64,000 nt of DNA from Paulownia fortunei (GCA_019321725.1 CM033110.1:24173210-24237209); one strand, 5' to 3'. Counted from the first letter of the stretch, positions 36,390-48,954 are shown. Made by a program: numbers and translations. The notes: generated by a model not told the origin, from the letters alone.

Positions 36390-39145
36390 ATGGCCGGTGT
36401 ATCGGAGAGCTTATCCACCACCACCGACGCCTCCGAGGAGAACGCCAAGTATGGCTTCGAGCGAGGGGAGATGTACCAAAGCAACCTTGCCGGAACCGTT
36501 GACCCATACGACCGCCATGTGTTTCTTTGCTACAAGTCTCACGAGGCGTGGCCTTCGCGCGTCGAGGATTCAGACTCCGATCCGTTGCCTAAGCTACTCG
36601 CTTCCGCTATCAAAGCTCGCAAGAACAATATCAGTGTCAAGGTCCGTAATAATAATCACGAACAATTTATATCGATCTGTTTTTATGTTATGAGTTGTTA
36701 TATTTTTTAGTTGTCGTCAAAAGTCGAGGAAGTTATTCAGTAGAATTATTTTTTATTTAGTATATCTTGAGTTTGCAATATGGCGTGCTTATGTTAGCTT
36801 AGATCAGTTTGTTTTTCCACTCTTAAAGCTCTAGAAATGATATCAATAGGTCCGTGCTAGATAACTTCATTTCAAATGTGTTCGTTTATCTGTCATTATA
36901 GTTATTACGTCATTTAAAGTTAAGAAAAAGATATTCTGTGGAATTGCATTTAGTTTGGTATTATGCTTCCAGTTTCAATTGCATTTAGTTTAGTATTGTG
37001 CTTGGAGTTTCTATTTGTAGATGCGATGTGTATATGTAAGTAGATCAATTTCCTTTTCCCCTTTCTCATACTCTCAGAAATGATATCAATGTCATGGCCC
37101 GTACATCACAATAACCTGATTCGTGTGTCCTTTATCTTTTACTTCAATATATTTGGAGTTCATTAACAATTGAGAAAATTATTCAATGGAAATCACTATG
37201 AATATAGTAGTGTTCATTTGCGTTTCTACTTCTAGATATGGTGTGCTTATATAGCATGATCAGCTTCTTCATTGTTAGCGCTGTAGTGGTTCATTTAACT
37301 TTTGAGTTTTGAAGAGTTCAACTTGGTGATTTGGCAATTTTTTATATTTTTAAACTCGATGTTTTTAATTTGTCATTGCTTTTTACATGTTATTAACAAT
37401 AGAGGTAATATTCAGTAGAATCACAATGAGCCAAGTACCTCATGGTTTGCATTTTCTATTTCTAACTAGATCATTTTTTTCCCTTGATGTTGATTGCAAC
37501 ATGTTTAAGTTTAATGAGATTGACTTTGTGACTTGGTGAGTTTGGAATTTGTAGACTCGCTTGACTATATGCGAAGGAGGTGATGATGTGAAGTTGTCGG
37601 ATGGAGATGTTATGATTTTTCCTGAAATGATTATATACAGGTATGAATTGAGGTTGGTCTATGATTTTCAGTAGTTGTTCTTGTATGAAGAAAATTATGG
37701 CTGTGTTCTGATGACCTTTTTGTTGGCCTGTGTTTTGTGGCCTTAACTCTTCATGGCTGAATTCAGTTTGGCATCTCAAAATTCCTTTTTTGTGTTATGT
37801 AGTTAAGTTTCTTCAATTAATCTGACTGTTGTTGGGGGGGCTCTATTGTGTACTTCTCTCGTTTTGCATCTGCTTCAATAACAGTGTTTATGGTTGACAT
37901 TAAGGTGGCTCTTGTCATTCATATATAAGCTTACTTTATTGTCTTATTTTTGGCTGGCATGGAGATTATCTATTTTTTTATTTTTTAAACATATTGAAGG
38001 GGCTTGAAAGACTCAGACGTGGATAGCTTTGTCGAGGATGTGCTTGTCAATGGCAAGCCATGGGTGTCTGGAGTACAGGAGGAATTGACTGGTTCATATG
38101 TGTTTGTTTGTGCTCATAACAACCGAGACCGGAGATGTGGTGTTTGTGGCCCAGTTCTGATTGAAAAGTTTAAAGAGGTGATAGAATCCAAGGATTTGAA
38201 GAACAAGGTATTTTTGACTGCTTGCTCACATGTAGGAGGACACAAGTATGCAGGAAATGTGATAATATTCAGTGCAGATCCGGAGGGAAAAATTGCTGGT
38301 AATTGGTAAGGACCATAATTTTTACTGCTCTCTGTTTTTTTATTGTCCTTGAGCAATTTTAAAAGACGCTATCGGTAGAAGACTAGGCCTGGTTACAGGT
38401 TTAAAGTTTTTGATAATTATGTATTTATTGTGTGTAGCTCTGCATCATGTAAAATTTCTATGGGGATGGCCAATGATTGGTTCTTGTTTTTTTTATTCAG
38501 GTATGGATATGTCACACCTAATGATTTTTTTGAATTGCTTGATAAGCAAATTGGGAAGGGAGAAATCACTGACCGGATTTGGAGGTTTGTGACTTTAATG
38601 TTATTTCACTCTCTCTCTCTCTCTCTGTAAAATGATGGAAGTTCTGTATGTATGCATAACAACATTCGGCCCAATTTCTTCTTCAAACTTTATCCATTCA
38701 TGGACTACGAACGCCTGATTTATGCTTTAAATCTGAGTCATCATATAGTGGAGTTCTTGGGTTGCACTTATGGAAAGTAAATGCTTTGTCCAAATTTACC
38801 ATGGTCATTTACAGGGGCCAAATGGGCACGTATGGTCAAGGAGCTGAAAAAGTTGACGAATTGAAGCTTGCTAATGGAACAAACGTGAACAACAATGAGA
38901 AGCAGCCTCAAGTTAGTGCTACTGAAGAAAATGTGGACAGAGTGTCTAGCTGTTGCCAAGGTGCGATTGGATTCTCATGCTGCAGAGATGAAAATGTTGA
39001 GCAGAAACCAGTTAAGAAGGGACTGGGAGGATTCTCATGCTGGATTGGGAAATGGGAACAGCGTCATGTTCTCACAACTGTTGCCGTGGTGGGTGCAGTT
39101 GCTACTGTTGTGGTGGCATATGGTTTCTGCCGAAGAGCAAGGTGA
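36390..39145 (+). CDS. Sucrase/ferredoxin-like (Apd1/Aim32-type) Fe-S protein with C-terminal anchor
   Basis: Thioredoxin-like ferredoxin family, related to yeast Apd1 and Aim32. Exons 36390-36641, 37555-37640, 38000-38305, 38501-38584 and 38815-39145 encode 352 residues. The Fe-S pattern is clear: C150 and C159 in CAHNNRDRRC, then H190 and H194 in HVGGHKYAGN. This is the Cys-x8-Cys and His-x3-His spacing reported for the [2Fe-2S] site of Apd1. Residues ~262-325 are polar and Cys-rich, with two similar short pieces (GFSCC and GGFSCW). The end has one hydrophobic helix (VLTTVAVVGAVATVVVAYGF) and a basic tip CRRAR, as in tail-anchored proteins. There is no N-terminal targeting peptide. 'Sucrase' is an old database name; no sugar cleavage is implied. 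The closest match from memory is At5g40510/At3g27570. Confidence 0.92.
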
Positions 39146-40418
39146 AGTGTTCTTCGCGAACCATTGTTTAATGTTTACAATTACGAGTTCTAGACTTATA
39201 GGCCCTCAATTTTTTCGGAGAGGTATTAGTATATTAATAAAGAATTCTCAAAAGACCAAGTGGTACAAAGAAAGAATACGAATAAGCTCAACCTAAAAGT
39301 TATTTGAGGTTTAGTACTCACTGTTGACTGTTTTGTATCAAAATTCAATACTGGTTTTTCCCCCACGAAAATGGTACCCATAGACAGGTCGTTTAATGAT
39401 TGAGTTATTACCGTTACTATTCTCATGATTGAATATGCTGCTTCAATATTATTAATGAAAGTGAGAACTTAATATGTTGCTGTGGAAGAAATGAAGGCTT
39501 CCGTTGCATGCATATTAGCTTAGTTGAGGATCTTGCTGGACCAGATAATAATTCTTAGGCCATAGTTATGCGTTTGTTTACTTGTTCAATCAGACTGCTG
39601 TTTGCGACTCGTAAGAATAAATTTCCATGTAGCGGGAAAGAAATATTTCCTTGTTCGTGCTGGAGGCTTTTCTATATTTATTTCTTCGAAAAAACAATAC
39701 TCCTACAAGGCAACTGCATTGGAAATTTTTGCCACATATAGCCCTCGTGCACCACAAAGAGAGCTAAGACTTCCATATATAACAGCCCCACTTGCATGTC
39801 TTCTGATAATGGCATTCTGGGATTCCCCTATGATTTTGGAATATATTTTCACCTATCTTGAGAGAATGATGTTCTTGTTGCCTTGTCAGACCGGAATTAA
39901 AGTACTATTATTTCTTGTTGAATGGAACTTGGAATTTACTACAGATAAACTTCAGTAATATTTCTGAAGTGAGAGAACTAGAACCAGTATACTGCTGTAG
40001 ACGACGAAGGCATTTTGTAGTATTCTCACCCATATTCCTGCACACTGAACTGTTCCAGATCAACCCGAATCAATGTGCAACCAACTTAAATACAGTCCAA
40101 TGTCAATGTGGGTGTTGATTTGACCTAGAAGCTGGATTGGTACAATGAAAAATTGAAGCGTCTGTTGCCGTTTCTTGAACAACAAGTGTGAATTAATAGC
40201 TAATTATTAACCTATTATGTTGTCCTTGTCTACGAAGTGAAAAATCCTATGTGGGTCTCGATCCGTGGTGATCATGCAACTATTTTTGTACACTGATAAA
40301 ATTACAGCCCATAGTCCACACCAACCAAAAAATCTAAAACAAAAGAAAACGTAAAGAAGCAAAACTATATCCTAGTTTACGCCACAACACAAAACATGAT
40401 GTATAACTAAAAATATTA
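39146..40418. other. Intergenic between convergent genes
   Basis: The 3' ends of the sucrase/ferredoxin-like gene and the minus-strand ARM gene face each other across 1.27 kb. Short ORFs exist (for example 39602-39958) but none resembles a protein family I know. Confidence 0.5.
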
Positions 40419-41661
40419 TCATGTCCTAAGTTTAGCAATCATCTCCTCCACCAGCTGAATAGAATTCCCAACCGTTCCCCCTCTATCAATCTGTTTCATA
40501 ACCTCTTCCAACAAAACATTCTTTGAACGCTTAACCTTCGAAGATCCGCCACTGGAGCAATCTCTAAGCAGCAAAAGCAAAGCTTTGGCCTTCTCTCTAG
40601 CCCGCAGCGTGCCATCAACGCTCAACTGCAGGAGCCCTGGCATTGCCCCTTCCCTCAAAATCATCCCTCTGTATCTCTCCCTGCAGCTTTTGCATATCAG
40701 CACCAGAATCCCCGCGGCGTGCTCTTTGCATGGCTCCGTTCCCTCCTCCACCGCCTCCACTAACATCCGGATGACGCCACCAATTACAGAAACCTGATAT
40801 TGAATTATTAAATATTAAATGTCTTTCCTCTTATAATTTCAAAATTCTTGTCAGAAAAGAATCTGACTTGCACATGTAAAGTCATAAAATTCTTAATTTA
40901 GGTAGTTGTTCAGTACCTGATTTAATGCAATGTCTGACAAAGAAACGAGTGATTCTAGCAAGGCGATAGCCTTTTCCACCAAGTCAGATGATTTTTCGGA
41001 CACGTATATTAGTTGAATCAGAGAGATTAAGCCATCGGAAAGCACAATTGATGGGATGGTTTGTGGAGAAGTTGAGAGATTGTGTAGTGTGGATATGACG
41101 TCGAGCTTGGCCTGATGGCTGATGCTTTGGCCAATGGGGAACCGCGAGTCCAAGAGTTCGAAGAGAAGTTGAACCGCCCCGGAAGATGCGATTTCAGGCT
41201 TATTTGCTGAGCAAGAAGAGAGGATCAAGAGGGCTGCCAATGCAAGTTCAAGCAATGACTCATTCTGCCATTGAAGGATCTTTAATATTGCTGGTATAGC
41301 CCCAGATTTTGCTATACTAAGTTTGTTCCTGCAAATTTCCAAATAACATCAATCGTCTTGTGTTTAAGTCTGTTTCAATGAAAAATGATCACAATTTGCT
41401 AATTCATCAATGTGATATTGTATTATGTCTAAATCAGAATGTTGATATTTCTACCAACCTTTCACTGCCAAAAGCAAGATTGAGCAGAGCAAATAAAGCA
41501 GCTTCAATGGCTTCATAATCTTGTGTATGAAGCATGAAAACCAATCGAGAAATGGCTCCTTTTTCAGCTAATCTTTGCTTTTGCTTAGAGTTAAGCTTGC
41601 CAATTTCCCTGGCTGCTAAAACTTGAGCTTCTCTTTCGCCGTATAGAAGGGCTTCTGCCAT
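40419..41661 (-). CDS. Armadillo-repeat protein (PUB ARM-domain type, no U-box)
   Basis: Minus strand, exons 41661-41459, 41328-40917 and 40793-40419, 329 residues. The protein is almost all ARM repeats, seen as recurring Gly-Ala-Ile/Val turns followed by Leu-rich helices (EKGAISRLVFML, KSGAIPAILKIL, SSGAVQLLFELL, REGAMPGLLQLS). These most resemble the C-terminal ARM domain of plant U-box E3 ligases, but no U-box precedes them. The ATG at 41661 is preceded in frame by a stop (TAG just before TTGGGGCTA), so the short form is probably native. Plants have several such U-box-less ARM proteins. The role is probably protein binding. A basic segment (SSKVKRSKN) and a helix (IQLVEEMIAKLR) end the protein. 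A TATA box lies 225 bases upstream. Confidence 0.88.
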
Positions 41662-41885
41662 GGGAATTAGCCCCAACTAATAGCCTCCCTCTTCTTCTTT
41701 ACCAAAGCTTCTATTGTTATAATGGGACAAGAATATGGTAAGTGTATAAGTAGTGAGAATTATAATGTGATGTGATTGCTTCTGGAGGATGCAATGTTTT
41801 TTGCTTTTTGGCTCCAAGGGAGAAGGGCTTTTCTTTGTATTGTTTGAGTTAGAAGCAACGCACTTGGAGTGAATATTTCACTTTC

Positions 41886-41894
41886 CTTTTATAG
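41886..41894 (-). promoter_or_regulatory. TATA box of the ARM-repeat gene
   Basis: On the minus strand this reads CTATAAAAG, 225 bases upstream of the ATG. It is a good TATA match in the expected direction, leaving room for a leader of about 190 bases. Confidence 0.5.
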
Positions 41895-44623
41895 AAGAAA
41901 CCGCCGTCACCCTTGTCGTGAAAAGTGATATATTTTAATGGGGAGCCCAAAAAATGAGGTAGGCAGCATGTTAAGAGGATAAAATTAACTATTGTTTTTG
42001 TATGCTTAAAAAAGGTCGTATTAGAATTTTGGGAAAATAGGATTCGGGTTGCCCTCTCGTATATCAAAGATTAGAATTAGAGGGAATAGTCGTTGTATTT
42101 TCTTAAAGGAAAATAATCCATCATGCAACTTCCCTCTTCATCATATAAATAACAACTCCCATGCAGGGGAAAAAAAAAAAAGATTCAACGGATAACTAAA
42201 TAAAAATTCGCGCAAAAATAAATGGCAAACAAAGTGAATTGACGTGATTATATATAACAAAGGATCTCATAAGCATTTGAATTTTGAATCAAAATTCCTT
42301 TTTATTTGAACAAAAATGAACCTTAAAATATGTGAAAAATATAGTGATTTAATAAAGGTAAAATGTTCAATTTTTGCTGAGTTTTTTAAACTTAATTTCC
42401 GTAAAGAACATAGGAAACTCGATCTTTTTGCAAAATGATCAGCAGGTGCTAAAAATTAGTCGAAACTAGAACAATCAAAGTCTTTAATAGTTTTCAGAAA
42501 ATAGTTCTTTGAGGGTTTAAATTTTCTTGAAAGCAAAAGTGTTTTTGGGCACAATCCAAGACAAGCGAATTTTACGCTGCAAGTTGTAGTAGTAATAAAG
42601 TACACAATATATTATGGTTCCTGAAACGGTCTGAAAGTCTGATTTTGCTTTGAAAATAGTAAACAGCTGACTGGAAAAAAAGAAAACGGATATAGGAGTC
42701 ATTATCCGTTCGTAATTTGAGGAATATATCTGCTTTTTCTCTTGCATTTATACGGCGAAGAATCGTGTTTGTGGAAATGGTGCACCAATTTCCATTGGTA
42801 GTTGCTTTGCGGCTCCATCTTTTTCTCTGAATTGCTTTCATTGGTGAGAACAGCAACAGTTATTTAGTGTTGGGTGCTTTCAGCGCTTGCCTGCAACAAC
42901 AAAAATACCACCCTTCAAACTGCGGGCGCACTTCACATTTTTACAGTCACTGTATGGTATTTGGCTGAAGTTTATTTATTTATAATTTTAAATCTGAAAT
43001 TTGGGGAAGGAATAAAATAGGTATGATAATAGATTTGGATTGAAATCGTTATGACTCCGTGGATGGATTTTAATTTTTTATTTTTAAATTTATGTCGTTT
43101 AATTTATTTATTTATTTTTAAATTAATATATATGTATTTATGTAACATTATATTTTTTAAAAAATATTTTTTAATATTTTTCAAATTATATAAAAGGTCT
43201 AATCCAAATCTGGTGGATTCGAGGTGGGGGGTTTCTGATTCATAAAAATCTTGGTTAGACAGGTCTTGAATTTTAACGAATCTGCTCTGTTGTCACTCTA
43301 TTGAAATGATAGGATTCGAATCCATAATATGATGAGATTAAATACCACCACTTCTGGAGATATTAAGCTAAAATTGTTTATATAATATTTTTTTGAAAGA
43401 GTTATTTTAAAGAATTAAATGTTTAATTTATAATAATAATATATCATTTGTTGTAGAAATCTAGAGCTTGCGAATTGCCTTTTTTTATAATCAATTGTAA
43501 ATTTTAATTTGGACTTGATTTAGCCACTCAATAAATAAAAAAATAAGTATACTTGAGGATTAACAACAAGAAAATTACAATTTGGATTTCTCAGTAAAAT
43601 AATTTGTGCATGAGGAAATCAGGTTCGGAATAAAATTTCTTGTACCATCAAAAGTGTTGTAGGATTGAGGTTCATATATCATGACTCATGATATAAAAAA
43701 TCTTGTCGAGATTACATCCAAATGATAAAAGTCGAGACTTTAAAGATTTTACAAGTAAAAGGTCTCAATTCTATTTCCAGTAGTATATGAATGTTAGTTT
43801 ACTTTAATAGTCATAATAATTGATTATAAATTATTGATAGTTATTAAAAAATAATTATTGAATTTATAAGTAACATAATATATATAATTAATTCAATAAA
43901 AAATAAAATAATATATAATCCCATGATACAAACAATTAATCCTTTTTTAATTACTAAGTTCGAAATTAAAATATGCTGACATCCTAAAAATTGACAGCCG
44001 AGGTAGCGTCAAGATACGATAGGCCCAAGTGTTAAGTTTGCCCACGTGGCGCAAAGGCCCAAATCCAAAGTAAACTAGTAGGCCCATTCACAGCATAATT
44101 GAAAAAATATATATAAAAAAGTAATTATTTATAATTCTCTACTTTGAAAACTTAAAATATGAAAAATAAAATCCCTATTCCCATAATCCCATCGTATGTG
44201 ATTTGATGATTGAAGTGATTGCTTATTATTATGTGACTTCCGTAAAGAAAATGGACTCAAAGTTGGCGGACAGTTCTTCAAACTCGAAGCCGATTTCTGA
44301 TTAAATTAATCGTTTAATCAAATTTTTATAACGCCAAGTATCTGGTTGGGTTTCATCTCTTTCATATTTTTTATTAACTTTTCGATTAATCATTCAGCTG
44401 TTTTGCGTTTTCGATTATTTTTATATAATTAATTTGGTGTTTCAGGCGTGAATTTAAGGGTTTTCATTTGTACTGTCCACCTCTCCGCGAATCGATCCAT
44501 TTTCTTTGTCATTTCTGTTTCTTTTTTATTTTATCGTTTTTTTTTTTATGCGTAGCTGGGGTGGAGGAAGGAGAAGTAGACCCAATCGTGAGTAATTCTG
44601 GGGAGAAATTGAGCATAAATACG
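41895..44623. other. Long AT-rich region between divergent genes
   Basis: No gene seen. It contains the promoter of the minus-strand ARM gene at one end and of the epimerase-like gene at the other. AT-rich low-complexity sequence fills 43040-43980. Confidence 0.5.
44022..44086. promoter_or_regulatory. G-box and three site II (GGCCCA) elements
   Basis: GGCCCA occurs at 44022-44027, 44056-44061 and 44081-44086, with CACGTG at 44043-44048 between them. GGCCCA (TGGGCC on the other strand) is a known TCP-bound site II motif, and CACGTG binds bHLH and bZIP factors. The cluster is about 540-600 bases before the epimerase-like ATG. Its target is inferred from position. Confidence 0.45.
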
Positions 44624-46911
44624 ATGCCGGTTAATATAATGCAGGACGGTGATGAATCGCCTCGGGTTATATTGTCAGAGCCCACTGGTTCTACAGTTGA
44701 GGTTTGTATACTTTGGTCTCTATGTGGTATAATTTTTATGTTGGTTAATGAAATTATTGTTTTTCATGTCATGAAAACTTCATCAGTTCTCTTCTGTTCT
44801 TTGCGGCTAGGGATTTGAAATGAAATTATAAGTTAATATTTACATAAGTAATATTAATGTTGAGGTATAAGAAAGGAACTTGTGCATGCTGTAATTTCAA
44901 CAATTAGCTTATCCTTGTTCACATATGCAAAAACGATACTGTTTCTACATGAGTGGGTATAAGTTTAGCTAATAATGGTTTACTAATTGCAGTAAAGAGT
45001 TCTGGATGAGGATTGGAAAGAAATCTAATCCTACCCTTTTATTTGTTGCTCCAGGTGCTTTTGTATGGTGGGCAGGTGGTATCTTGGAAGAATGAAAAAA
45101 GAGAAGAGATGCTCTTCACGAGCAATAAGGTGAACTTAATAGATTATTTAGCATCTAATTACCTTATGCAAACAAAAGTGTGACTAAGTTATTTTAGAGA
45201 AGGTATTCAAGAAGGTATATAGCTCTTGGGTGGGTGATTATGTATTGGTGTATCTTACTGTGTATAAATGCAGTTGGAAATGCTGACCATACTTGTTTAA
45301 TTGTCTAGCAGTACCTTCAAATATATGTATCTATAGTATGGCATTCGATAATATTTTATACTGTTTATGACAAAATGTGCATTTCATCTTGTTCATCAGG
45401 CACTATGGAAGCCAGCTAAAGCCATCAGGGGTGGAATACCCATTTGCTTTCCGCAGGTGAATCACTAACTTAACTGGCAAAAATATTTATAGCTTCTATC
45501 TTTCCAGTTGAATTCTCATCTGTTACATGCACATTTTAGTTTGCCAATTTTGGTTCACTGGAGCAACCTGGATTTGCAAGGAATAGATTATGGTCATTGG
45601 ACAGCTCTCCTTCGCCTTTGCCCCCTGTCAACAATCAGTCAACCGTGAATCTTATGCTAAAATCCACAGAAGAGGATCTGAAGACTTGGCCTCATAGGTG
45701 AGGAGGAAATGACATGATGTCCCCACTAGTTACAGTAATTTGAAAGATTCTTATCCAGTTTTCAATTTGGCTCTGCTTCTATTTGCAGATTTGAGTTACG
45801 TCTACGAATTTCTCTGAGTGCTGGCAAGCTCACCTTGATCCCTCGTGTGCGAAACACTGATAGCAAGGCGTTCTCATTTACATTTGCTTTGTGCAATTAT
45901 CTATCTGTGTCTGATATCAGGTTTTAGTCGTCACTTACTAGATATTCTTATTGCTTGCGTGGATTATATGATATTACCATATGCTTGAATTTTGTTAAAT
46001 TCAACTCTATTCAGTCCATATTGGCATTCGCATATTAGTTTGTTTTGCATGGATGAAGAACTCTCTTTATTTCCCTAGTCAAATCTAAATCTGCTAGATT
46101 ATTTGTTATCCTTTTCAGATAGATTGCATGATGCTGTTTGATTTGCAGTGAAGTGCGTGTTGAAGGCTTGGAGACACTTGACTACTTTGATAATTTGTTG
46201 CAAAGAGAAAGGTACACAGAGCAGGCAGATGCAATCACTTTTGATGGCGAGGTAATGTGTTTCATTTTCATTTTCGTTTTTGGGTCTGTTTTTGCATGCT
46301 CGCATATAGATTAGTACCATACAGTTGTACACTGACACCCATTTCAGTTTACTAGTGTTTCGATATATATTAGATTTAGTTGGTTTTGCAAAAGGAAACC
46401 TTTGGAGCTCAAAACTTTTGTTTCTGCAAAAGGATTCTTCTGAAATTCAAAACTTTTCCAAGCACTTTTTAGCGTGTTTTCTGTCTCTTGATAGATTGAC
46501 CGAGTGTATTTAAGCACTCCAACAAAGATAGCCATAATAGACCATGAGAAGAAGAGAACCTTTGTACTTCGCAAAGAAGGCATGCCCGATGCAGGTTCTT
46601 ACTGTTTTTCTCAATTGCCCTTTAATGTTGTGATCTGAAGCTTTTCATTCATTTTCTGGAAACTGTTCTAAAAGGGATGACCATGGTGTGCAGTTGTATG
46701 GAACCCTTGGGACAAAAAAGCAAAGGCTCTTCCGGATTTAGGCGATGAGGATTACAAAACAATGTTATGTGTTGATTCGGCTTCTATTGAAACCCCAATA
46801 GTCTTGAAACCCTTTGAAGAGTGGAAGGGCCGTCAAGAGCTGTCAACTGTCTCCTCAAGTTATTGCAGCGGACAGTTAGATCCTTGGAAAGTTCTTCATG
46901 GGTTCAAGTGA
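44624..46911 (+). CDS. Putative glucose-6-phosphate 1-epimerase (galactose mutarotase-like fold)
   Basis: YMR099C-type family, which interconverts alpha- and beta-glucose 6-phosphate in the cytosol. Exons 44624-44701, 45055-45129, 45400-45456, 45540-45697, 45789-45920, 46149-46251, 46495-46594 and 46694-46911 give 306 residues, the usual length. Family landmarks are YGGQVVSWKN, AIRGGIPICFPQFANFGSLE, VSDISEVRVEGLETLDY, VVWNPWDKKAKA and LKPFEEWKGRQEL. Two conserved His positions differ: residues 79-83 read QPGFA where HGFA is common, and residues 156-160 read ALCNY where active members have AYHTY with the catalytic His. I recall plant paralogues that also lack this His, so this may be a non-catalytic or altered branch. 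The ATG at 44624 fits plant homologues; an upstream in-frame ATG at 44468 would add an odd hydrophobic stretch. Confidence 0.88.
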
Positions 46912-47509
46912 TTGAATTTGTGGTGCGCTTGAGGTTCTGTCATCACTTATCATTGTGCATTATGTATAATATGAGTTCTTTTTTTCTTTCATTTTTTTTT
47001 CCTCTCTCTCTCTCTCTCTCATGTGTATGCAGATAACCATTTCTGGCTTGACATCTTTGTGACTTAAACAATATATATGTGGGTACATGAGCTGCTTGTT
47101 ACGTCTCCAGCCATACTAATCCATTTGCATGTTGTTCAATGAACTTCCTCATATTCCTTTTCGTAATATGAGGAATGTTGGTGCTGTATTTAACTTGATG
47201 AAGGGAATTATGCTCATCCTGTCTCTACACATATGGTCAATTTGGCGATGATATTTGACAACCTTAGAGATGTAATACGTGGATTTACATAGACTAAATT
47301 TTATGTTTTTCTAGATTAGGTGCAGAAATAAGCAGGTGATCACATATTTCAAATGCTAATATGAAAGCATTGAAACTTTTGACTCATAGGATATTCATGA
47401 ACTTTCTTCTCATAACCACTTTCTTATTTAGATTATTATTAGGTGCTACAAAGTAGATTTTGAGTTTTATTCCTTACAGACCTAGTCATTAGTCGTTACT
47501 AAGTCTTTC
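46912..47509. other. Convergent 3' region
   Basis: Shared space between the 3' ends of the epimerase-like gene (plus) and the CHI-fold gene (minus), with a CT microsatellite near 47000-47020. No gene seen. Confidence 0.5.
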
Positions 47510-48869
47510 TTAGAAAAGTGAAAGCAGGGATGTCCCGAATTTTTCCTTTGCTACTTTGTCAAAAGGTTCTTCTCCCAAATACATATATATGTATGCCCTG
47601 CAAAGAAGTTCGCTTTCAACTGTGCTCACAATCTCATCCATAACTGCATTACAGAAAAGCTCAAATGAGTTTACTTGGACCAATTCTTTTTCAATAAGAT
47701 GTCAGATATTAAGATTTATGTTTACAAATAGTTTTACCTTTTGTTTGGAGTGTGTATCCTGGAAGCCTGGATATCTCAATTACGGAACCTGGTGTCAGCT
47801 TTATGTCATCTGATGCTTCTCCCATAATCCTGGAGTTGATAGATAAAGCTGGTCAATCTTTTGGATTGTGGGTTTTTATTTTAATTTTATTTTCTGCCAG
47901 TCAAAAAGAATTACTTCAAAAGGTAATTATACCTTTTTGTGAGCTCTTCATTCTTCCCTCCAGTGAGCTTCTTGATGGATGCTCCTAGGCCTTCATCAAA
48001 GTTTTTCCTCACCATGCTCATGGTTAGGCCAGAGAAAACAATAACCAATCGAACCATCATTCCCGCATCACTGTCAATCACCATTTGATACATTTCCTTT
48101 GTTGCTTTAGATGGTGCTTTCCCAAATTTCATCCTTAGAAGATCTTTCAGTTTCTCATTGTCTGCATATATCCCTGCAATTGGAGAATTACAAGTCAATA
48201 TACCGACAATCAGTCAGCGAACTGAAACATTACTAGCTGGAGGACACATTAGTTTAATCTTAAATACTGGTTGAAGGGTAAAGCAGGGAGCAAGTGTCTG
48301 CTTTTTGGTGGACCTCGTATTCTATGTTGATTGCTATTTTCATCTGTTTTTCTGCTTCTTATACTTCATTCATGTGTGTGTGAATGAATGTGCTGACATG
48401 TATTATGCTATGCAAGAGAGATGCATGATATTTGTGATCAAATGAAAATTTTGAATTCTTTGTATGCAACTAAAACAGAGGAGTTTTGTGATGGCCAAGT
48501 ACCAAAGCCATATATCTTGATGCCGAGGCCAAGCATGCTCTTCTTTCTCATGCCAACAGCATTCAGCTGCTTTCCATCGCCCAGTGTAACTGGGAAAGCT
48601 ACTCCCGTCTTGGGTTCACATTCAACTGGGACATCCTCCTCTTTCATAGCATGTTTGGTTGGTTCCTCTTGCTCAGTCTTCTCTTCTTTTTGGACAGATT
48701 TGTTTTCGGTCTCACCTTCCAGCTTCTCCGTTTCCTGCTCATTGTCTTTCAACTTGGGTTCTGTCTCACTGCCCTTATCTTTCATTGTTGACTTCAAAGC
48801 AACACTGCTGTTGGGATCAATCTCCAACATTTCAGTTTTTTCTGCCACATCATTCACATTGGTCGGCAT
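47510..48869 (-). CDS. Chalcone-isomerase-fold family protein with acidic N-terminal extension
   Basis: Minus strand, exons 48869-48503, 48173-47933, 47829-47738 and 47643-47510, 277 residues. The first ~83 residues are highly charged and Glu/Lys-rich, with no plastid or signal peptide. The CHI fold then starts at EPKTGVAFPVTL and continues through GMRKKSMLGLGIKIYGFGIY, MVRLVIVFSGLTMSMVRKNF and KLTPGSVIEISRLPGYTL, to the end DKVAKEKFGTSLLSLF. This is the non-enzymatic or fatty-acid-binding side of the superfamily, not a flavonoid-pathway CHI; the closest match from memory is At5g66230. Ligand and role are unknown. The start is the only ATG before the acidic region, 93 bases after a TATA box. 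The gene is convergent with the epimerase-like gene, leaving about 600 bases between stops. Confidence 0.9.
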
Positions 48870-48954
48870 CCTTCAGTAAATGTATTTTTAAGCAAAGAAA
48901 GTGGAATGTTTTTGATTGTTGTGTGGATGGTTGGGACACTGAGCCCAACCATGC

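Noticed and set aside
39602..39958. 118-residue ORF after the sucrase/ferredoxin-like gene
   Set aside because: No recognisable domain, AT-rich codon use, no leader or splice support, and it lies in a convergent 3' region.
43300..43330. GGATTCGAATCC, resembling the T-arm of a tRNA
   Set aside because: It is a simple palindrome without an acceptor stem, D-arm or anticodon arm at the right spacing.
44468..44623. Upstream in-frame ATG that would extend the epimerase-like protein
   Set aside because: It adds a Phe/Leu-rich hydrophobic stretch not seen in this cytosolic family. The ATG at 44624 gives the usual length and N-terminus.
48460..48860. Plus-strand ORFs opposite the CHI-fold exon 1
   Set aside because: They are antisense shadows. 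The minus strand has the ATG, splice sites and family match.
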